Source: Leucobacter aridicollis
GTDB lineage: Bacteria > Actinomycetota > Actinomycetes > Actinomycetales > Microbacteriaceae
Direction: 5' to 3'
Length of the DNA stretch: 64,000 nucleotides
NCBI RefSeq assembly: GCF_013409595.1
Contig: NZ_JACCBD010000001.1
Location: 3,162,001 to 3,226,000 of the forward strand
Part shown: positions 60,924 through 64,000 of the stretch, piece after piece
Layout of the letters: each line of letters begins with the position of its first letter
Position numbering within the stretch: the first letter of the stretch is position 1
Notes under the pieces: generated by a model
Told to the model about the DNA's origin: nothing
What the model saw: only the letters and a program-made list of their open reading frames with translations
The model's database searches: none
Translations under genes and position numbers: made by a program

Positions 60924-60954
60924 GTAACATATTACCGATAACTAACTACGTCAA
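60924..60954 (-). promoter_or_regulatory. Promoter of the MHS-dehydratase operon with overlapping palindrome
   Basis: On the minus strand TTGACG (60949-60954), 17-base spacer, TATGTT (60926-60931). The inverted repeat GTAA-CATA-TTAC (60924-60935) covers the -10 box. The divergent GntR gene starts 119 bases away and is the likely repressor. Confidence 0.6.
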
Positions 60955-61053
60955 GTCAATCTCTCCTGCCTGCATTCCCCTCCCGACACGCGCCAGCGCA
61001 CCCCCGAAGTCGCTAGAGTTGCCCTACCCGCACAGAAACGATGGAGGGCGTTC

Positions 61054-61767
61054 TTGGCGATCAACCCTAGGCACCTGCGCTCGACAAGCCTGCGCGAGCA
61101 GGCGCTCGCCGAGATCCGAGCGCAGCTCGTGCGCGGTGCGCTGAAGCCCGGCCAGGTCTACTCCGCAGCAGCCCTCGCCGTCGAGCTCGGCGTCTCGAAC
61201 GGGCCGGTGCGCGAGGCGATGCTCGAGCTCGTCAGCCAGGGGCTCATGGAGCCCGTGCGTAACCGCGGGTACCGCGTCGTGTCGCTGGGCGAGCGAGACC
61301 GGCAGAACATCGCCGAACTTCGACTGCTCATCGAGATCCCATCGATGGCCCGGCTCGCGGGTTCACCCGCCCTGCACGCGCGGAGCGACGAGTTCAAGGG
61401 CCTGGTTGCCGACCTCCTTGCCGAGGCCCGCGCGAACGACATGAACGCATACCTCGAGGTCGACCGCGCGTTCCACCTCGGCCTGCTCTCGCTGCTCGAG
61501 AACGACAGACTCACCGACCTCATCGGCTCACTCCGCGACCAGACCCGGCAGTTCGGCATCCACACGCTCGCCGAACGCGACGAGCTCATGAGCTCGGCAC
61601 ACGAGCACGCCGAAATCCTCGACGCACTGCTCGCGGGTGACGCCGCCGAGGTCGACCGCCTCATGCGGGTGCACCTGCGCCACCTCCACCACGCCGGGTG
61701 GAGCTCTCCCGATCTCGCGGCAACGGTGCCTGGGCCCGGCGAATCTGCTGGCGATTCGGCAGATTGA
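61054..61767 (+). CDS. GntR-family regulator, FCD type
   Basis: 237 residues, similar along its length to the regulator at 57568-58257 (for example SLREQALAEIRAQLVRGALK and VYSAAALAVELGVSNGPVRE here). FCD part: EVDRAFHLGLLSLL, LRDQTRQFGIHTL, HEHAEILDALLAGD. The start is TTG at 61054 with GGAGGG about 6 bases upstream. Divergent from the MHS-dehydratase operon. The pair probably arose by duplication and may share operators. Confidence 0.9.
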   Translation: MAINPRHLRSTSLREQALAEIRAQLVRGALKPGQVYSAAALAVELGVSNGPVREAMLELVSQGLMEPVRNRGYRVVSLGERDRQNIAELRLLIEIPSMARLAGSPALHARSDEFKGLVADLLAEARANDMNAYLEVDRAFHLGLLSLLENDRLTDLIGSLRDQTRQFGIHTLAERDELMSSAHEHAEILDALLAGDAAEVDRLMRVHLRHLHHAGWSSPDLAATVPGPGESAGDSAD

Positions 61768-61868
61768 CCGCCTCCGCGGCAGCGCAATGGTCAGCACGCA
61801 CACCGTAGCGTGCCAAACCAAAGATAGCGTGGGCCGAGGCCCAGCGTCGGGCCCGAACGGAGCACGAC

Positions 61869-63230
61869 ATGACAACCGCGGCACCCCAGTCAAGCATTCT
61901 CGCCCGAACCGCAGCGCAGGGCGCAACAGGTGCCGGTGAGTTTGGGCTCCCGGGCCCCACACCGGGGGAGGTCACGTCGCCGGCGTTCCCCGGGCTCGGC
62001 GAGCGCGCCGAGGCCTTTGTCGCCTGGGGCAGCGCCGCCGGATCCTTCGCCGCCCGGGCCTCCCGCAGCAGCGGCAGCCCCATCGCTCTCGACCTCACCG
62101 ACGTCGGGCTGACACGAGACACACTCGGTCCCTTGCTCGCAGGGCTCCTACGCGGGGCGGGGTCACCCGACCTCAGGGCTGTCATCGCTATTTCGCTTCC
62201 GCCCGAGCTCTGCGGGGAGACGTTCGAAGGAGCGCTCAGCACCGAGCGGGCGTGCTGGCGTGCCCGGGAACTCGCGATCGGGCTCACCAACGCTCGCGGC
62301 GGCCAGCTCACACCCGAGCTCTTCGCCTGCCGCGCCCGCGAAGCGGCGTCCGGGGCAGGCCTTGGCATTCGCGTCACCGAGGCGGGAAGCCTCGCACGTG
62401 CAGGCTTTGGCGGCATCACCGCGATCGGACGGGGGTCAGCGCAACCTCCCGTGCTCGTCGAGCTCTGGTACGCGGGGCCAGACGGACCGGGCGATGCGCC
62501 GCCCCCGAACGCCGTGGCGCTCGCCGGGAAGGGCGTCACATTCGACTCCGGTGGCCTCTCACTCAAACCACCCACGGCGATGTATTCGATGCACACCGAT
62601 TGCGCGGGCGCTGCGGTGGTGCTTGCCGCGCTCACTGAGCTTCGCGAACTCGGCGCTGAGGTGCCCGTCTACGCGGCGCTCCCACTCGTCGAGAACCTTC
62701 CCGGCCCAAACGCTGTGCGGCCGGGGGACGTCGTCACCACCCGGTCTGGCGTTGGACTCGAGATCGTCGACACGGACTTCGAGGGCCGGGTCGTCCTCGC
62801 CGACGCGATCGCGGTGCTTGCCGAGGCCGCGCCCCGCGCGATCGTCAGCCTCGCGACCCTTACCTACCAAATCTCCGTCGCACTCGGGCCCGAGATCGCG
62901 GGCCTCTTCGCGCGCGACGCGCAGCTTGGGGAACGGCTCGAGCGGGCCGCAGACGGCGCAGGCGAAGCGCTCTGGCAGATGCCGTGGGCGACACGTTACG
63001 CGCCGCAGCTGCGCTCGAGCGCCCCCGGCGCCGAGTTGCGAAACCATCCGCTGAGCGATACCGGGCGTGCAATCACGGCGGCTCTGTTTCTCGGCGAGTT
63101 CGCTCCCCGCGAGATCCCCTTCGCGCACATCGACTTCGCTGGCCCGGCCGTCCGGTCGACACCGGATGGGCCCGCCGCAACGGGGTACGGGGTGCGGACG
63201 CTGCTCGAGCTCCTGCTGAGCTGGCGTTAG
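61869..63230 (+). CDS. M17-family leucyl aminopeptidase-like metallopeptidase
   Basis: 453 residues. Two-metal active site residues are all present: K221 and D226 (AGKGVTFDSGG), K233 (SLKPPTAM), D244 (MHTDCAGAA), D303 and E305 and R307 (VDTDFEGRVVLAD, equivalent to NTDAEGR). The N-terminal domain is divergent and short. Predicted to trim N-terminal residues from peptides in the cytoplasm. Near proline and hydroxyproline genes, it may support use of collagen- or extensin-like peptides (inference). 101 bases after the GntR gene. Confidence 0.88.
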   Translation: MTTAAPQSSILARTAAQGATGAGEFGLPGPTPGEVTSPAFPGLGERAEAFVAWGSAAGSFAARASRSSGSPIALDLTDVGLTRDTLGPLLAGLLRGAGSPDLRAVIAISLPPELCGETFEGALSTERACWRARELAIGLTNARGGQLTPELFACRAREAASGAGLGIRVTEAGSLARAGFGGITAIGRGSAQPPVLVELWYAGPDGPGDAPPPNAVALAGKGVTFDSGGLSLKPPTAMYSMHTDCAGAAVVLAALTELRELGAEVPVYAALPLVENLPGPNAVRPGDVVTTRSGVGLEIVDTDFEGRVVLADAIAVLAEAAPRAIVSLATLTYQISVALGPEIAGLFARDAQLGERLERAADGAGEALWQMPWATRYAPQLRSSAPGAELRNHPLSDTGRAITAALFLGEFAPREIPFAHIDFAGPAVRSTPDGPAATGYGVRTLLELLLSWR

Positions 63231-63250
63231 CGTCGGCACCCCGTCTGCCG

Positions 63251-64000
63251 TTACTGGGAGGCCAGGGTGCCGCCGAGCACGACGTGCTCGCGGGAGCCCG
63301 GCTCCCACAGCGCGGCCGGCTCCGCAAGCGGGTCGCCTGTGAGCACAACGGCGTCACCGAACGCCCCGGGGGCGAGGCTTCCCGCGCGCGGTTCGCGCAG
63401 GATCGAAGCGTTGCCTGCGGTCATCGACGCAAGCGCTGCTGCGGGACCGAGCGCCGCGACCTGGAGCTCGACGCCGCACAACTGCTCGTCCTCCATATCG
63501 CCCATGAGGTCGGTGCCGAACCCAACGGTGATTCCTGCCTCGGACGCGAGTGCCGCCGCGTCTCGCCCGCGCGAGAGCACCTCGGCGTTCTTCGCGAGCG
63601 AGACCTCGTTGAGCCCAAGCGCGGGGCCCCGCCGTGCCATCGCATCGTACGTCGCGAGCGTCGGCACGAGTGCGGTGCCGCGCCTCGCCATCTCGGCGAC
63701 GGTCTCGGCGTCGATGAGGTTCCCGTGCTCGATGCAGTCAACGCCATTCTCGATAGAGTGCAGCACTGACTCCGCTGAGTACGAGTGAGCCGTCACGTAG
63801 CTTCCTCGCCTGTGGGCCTCGTCGGCAACCGCGCGAAGCTCTTCGCCCGAGTACTGGGGCACGCGCACCGGGTCAGTGAGCGAGAACACACCGCCTGAGG
63901 TCATGACCTTGATCGCGTGAGCCCCCGTGCGCAGCCGCTCGCGAACGGCGACTCGCAGGTTGGTGACGCCGTCAACGACCTCGCACATGTGACCGTGGCC
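63251..64000 (-). CDS. Amidohydrolase (imidazolonepropionase/prolidase-like), N-terminus outside window
   Basis: The frame is open to the window end, so the 5' part is missing; at least 249 codons are seen. The visible sequence begins GHGHMCEVVDGV, which fits the GGHG motif of this amidohydrolase group. Metal ligands expected: the lysine in GAHAIKVMTSGG, histidines in YVTAHSYSAES and CIEHGNLID, and the aspartate in GFGTDLMGDM. C-terminal GSLAPGAFGDAVVLTGDPL is typical. Relatives act on Xaa-Pro or Xaa-Arg/Lys dipeptides. Convergent with the M17 gene. Confidence 0.88.
   Translation of the reverse strand, partial: GHGHMCEVVDGVTNLRVAVRERLRTGAHAIKVMTSGGVFSLTDPVRVPQYSGEELRAVADEAHRRGSYVTAHSYSAESVLHSIENGVDCIEHGNLIDAETVAEMARRGTALVPTLATYDAMARRGPALGLNEVSLAKNAEVLSRGRDAAALASEAGITVGFGTDLMGDMEDEQLCGVELQVAALGPAAALASMTAGNASILREPRAGSLAPGAFGDAVVLTGDPLAEPAALWEPGSREHVVLGGTLASQ

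Overview
The window is GC-rich, densely coded chromosomal DNA from a high-GC Gram-positive bacterium (Actinobacteria). Supporting signs are the nrdHIEF class Ib ribonucleotide reductase operon, cysteine-free rpmB-rpmG-rpsN, many GTG/TTG starts, lipoproteins with typical lipoboxes, and NatAB-type transporters with paired LuxR-type two-component systems. A Microbacteriaceae member such as Leucobacter is my best guess; this is inference from overall protein character, not a computed placement. No rRNA, phage, transposase, insertion sequence or CRISPR array was found. There is one tRNA gene (tRNA-Gly, anticodon CCC).

Layout. 1-4.7 kb: minus-strand operon of a GH127 arabinofuranosidase-like enzyme, a family-5 solute-binding lipoprotein and a DppC-like permease, with a promoter overlapped by a LacI-type palindrome. 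4.8-9 kb: nrdHIEF with tandem NrdR-like boxes and a lone perfect DnaA box. 9-14.2 kb: a hypothetical gene, rlmH, an AlaA-like aminotransferase, and a two-component system with a DUF4097-like membrane protein. 14.5-20.8 kb: three drug or lipid export systems (ABC exporter, TetR-controlled ABC-2 pair, DHA2 MFS pump). 20.8-23.3 kb: HU protein, rpsN-rpmG-rpmB, trhO. 23.4-27.6 kb: NatAB-like exporter divergent from a two-component system. 27.6-35.2 kb: a DUF2470/His-rich/heme-oxygenase fusion, a PBP-fold lipoprotein, tRNA-Gly, ogt, an RNA methylase, a MalY-like lyase, a leaderless Met/Cys-rich mini-gene ahead of a winged-helix protein, and two small membrane proteins.

35.2-41.1 kb: a FadR-type GntR regulator overlapping a soluble cache-domain gene, divergent from a PotABCD-like transporter. 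41.2-43.5 kb: an MFS efflux pump plus MarR repressor, with two matching palindromes in the promoter. 43.5-43.8 kb: a GC-extreme intergenic block with a 25-bp inverted repeat. 43.8-49.2 kb: phosphonate uptake and catabolism (phnDCE, FAD oxidoreductase, GntR/UTRA regulator, PhnX-like HAD) around a shared promoter carrying a palindrome and PHO-box-like repeats. 49.3-64 kb: peptide, proline and hydroxyproline use (LysR, putA, putP, hydroxyproline epimerase/proline racemase, two paralogous GntR regulators, enolase-superfamily dehydratase, MHS transporter, M17 aminopeptidase, truncated amidohydrolase).

Together the accessory genes suggest an organism feeding on plant or animal residues (arabinosides, polyamines, phosphonates, heme, proline and hydroxyproline peptides), with each pathway paired to a local regulator whose candidate operator can be read from the DNA. 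The least explained element is the leaderless mini-gene at 32976-33080 with its promoter palindrome and downstream winged-helix gene.
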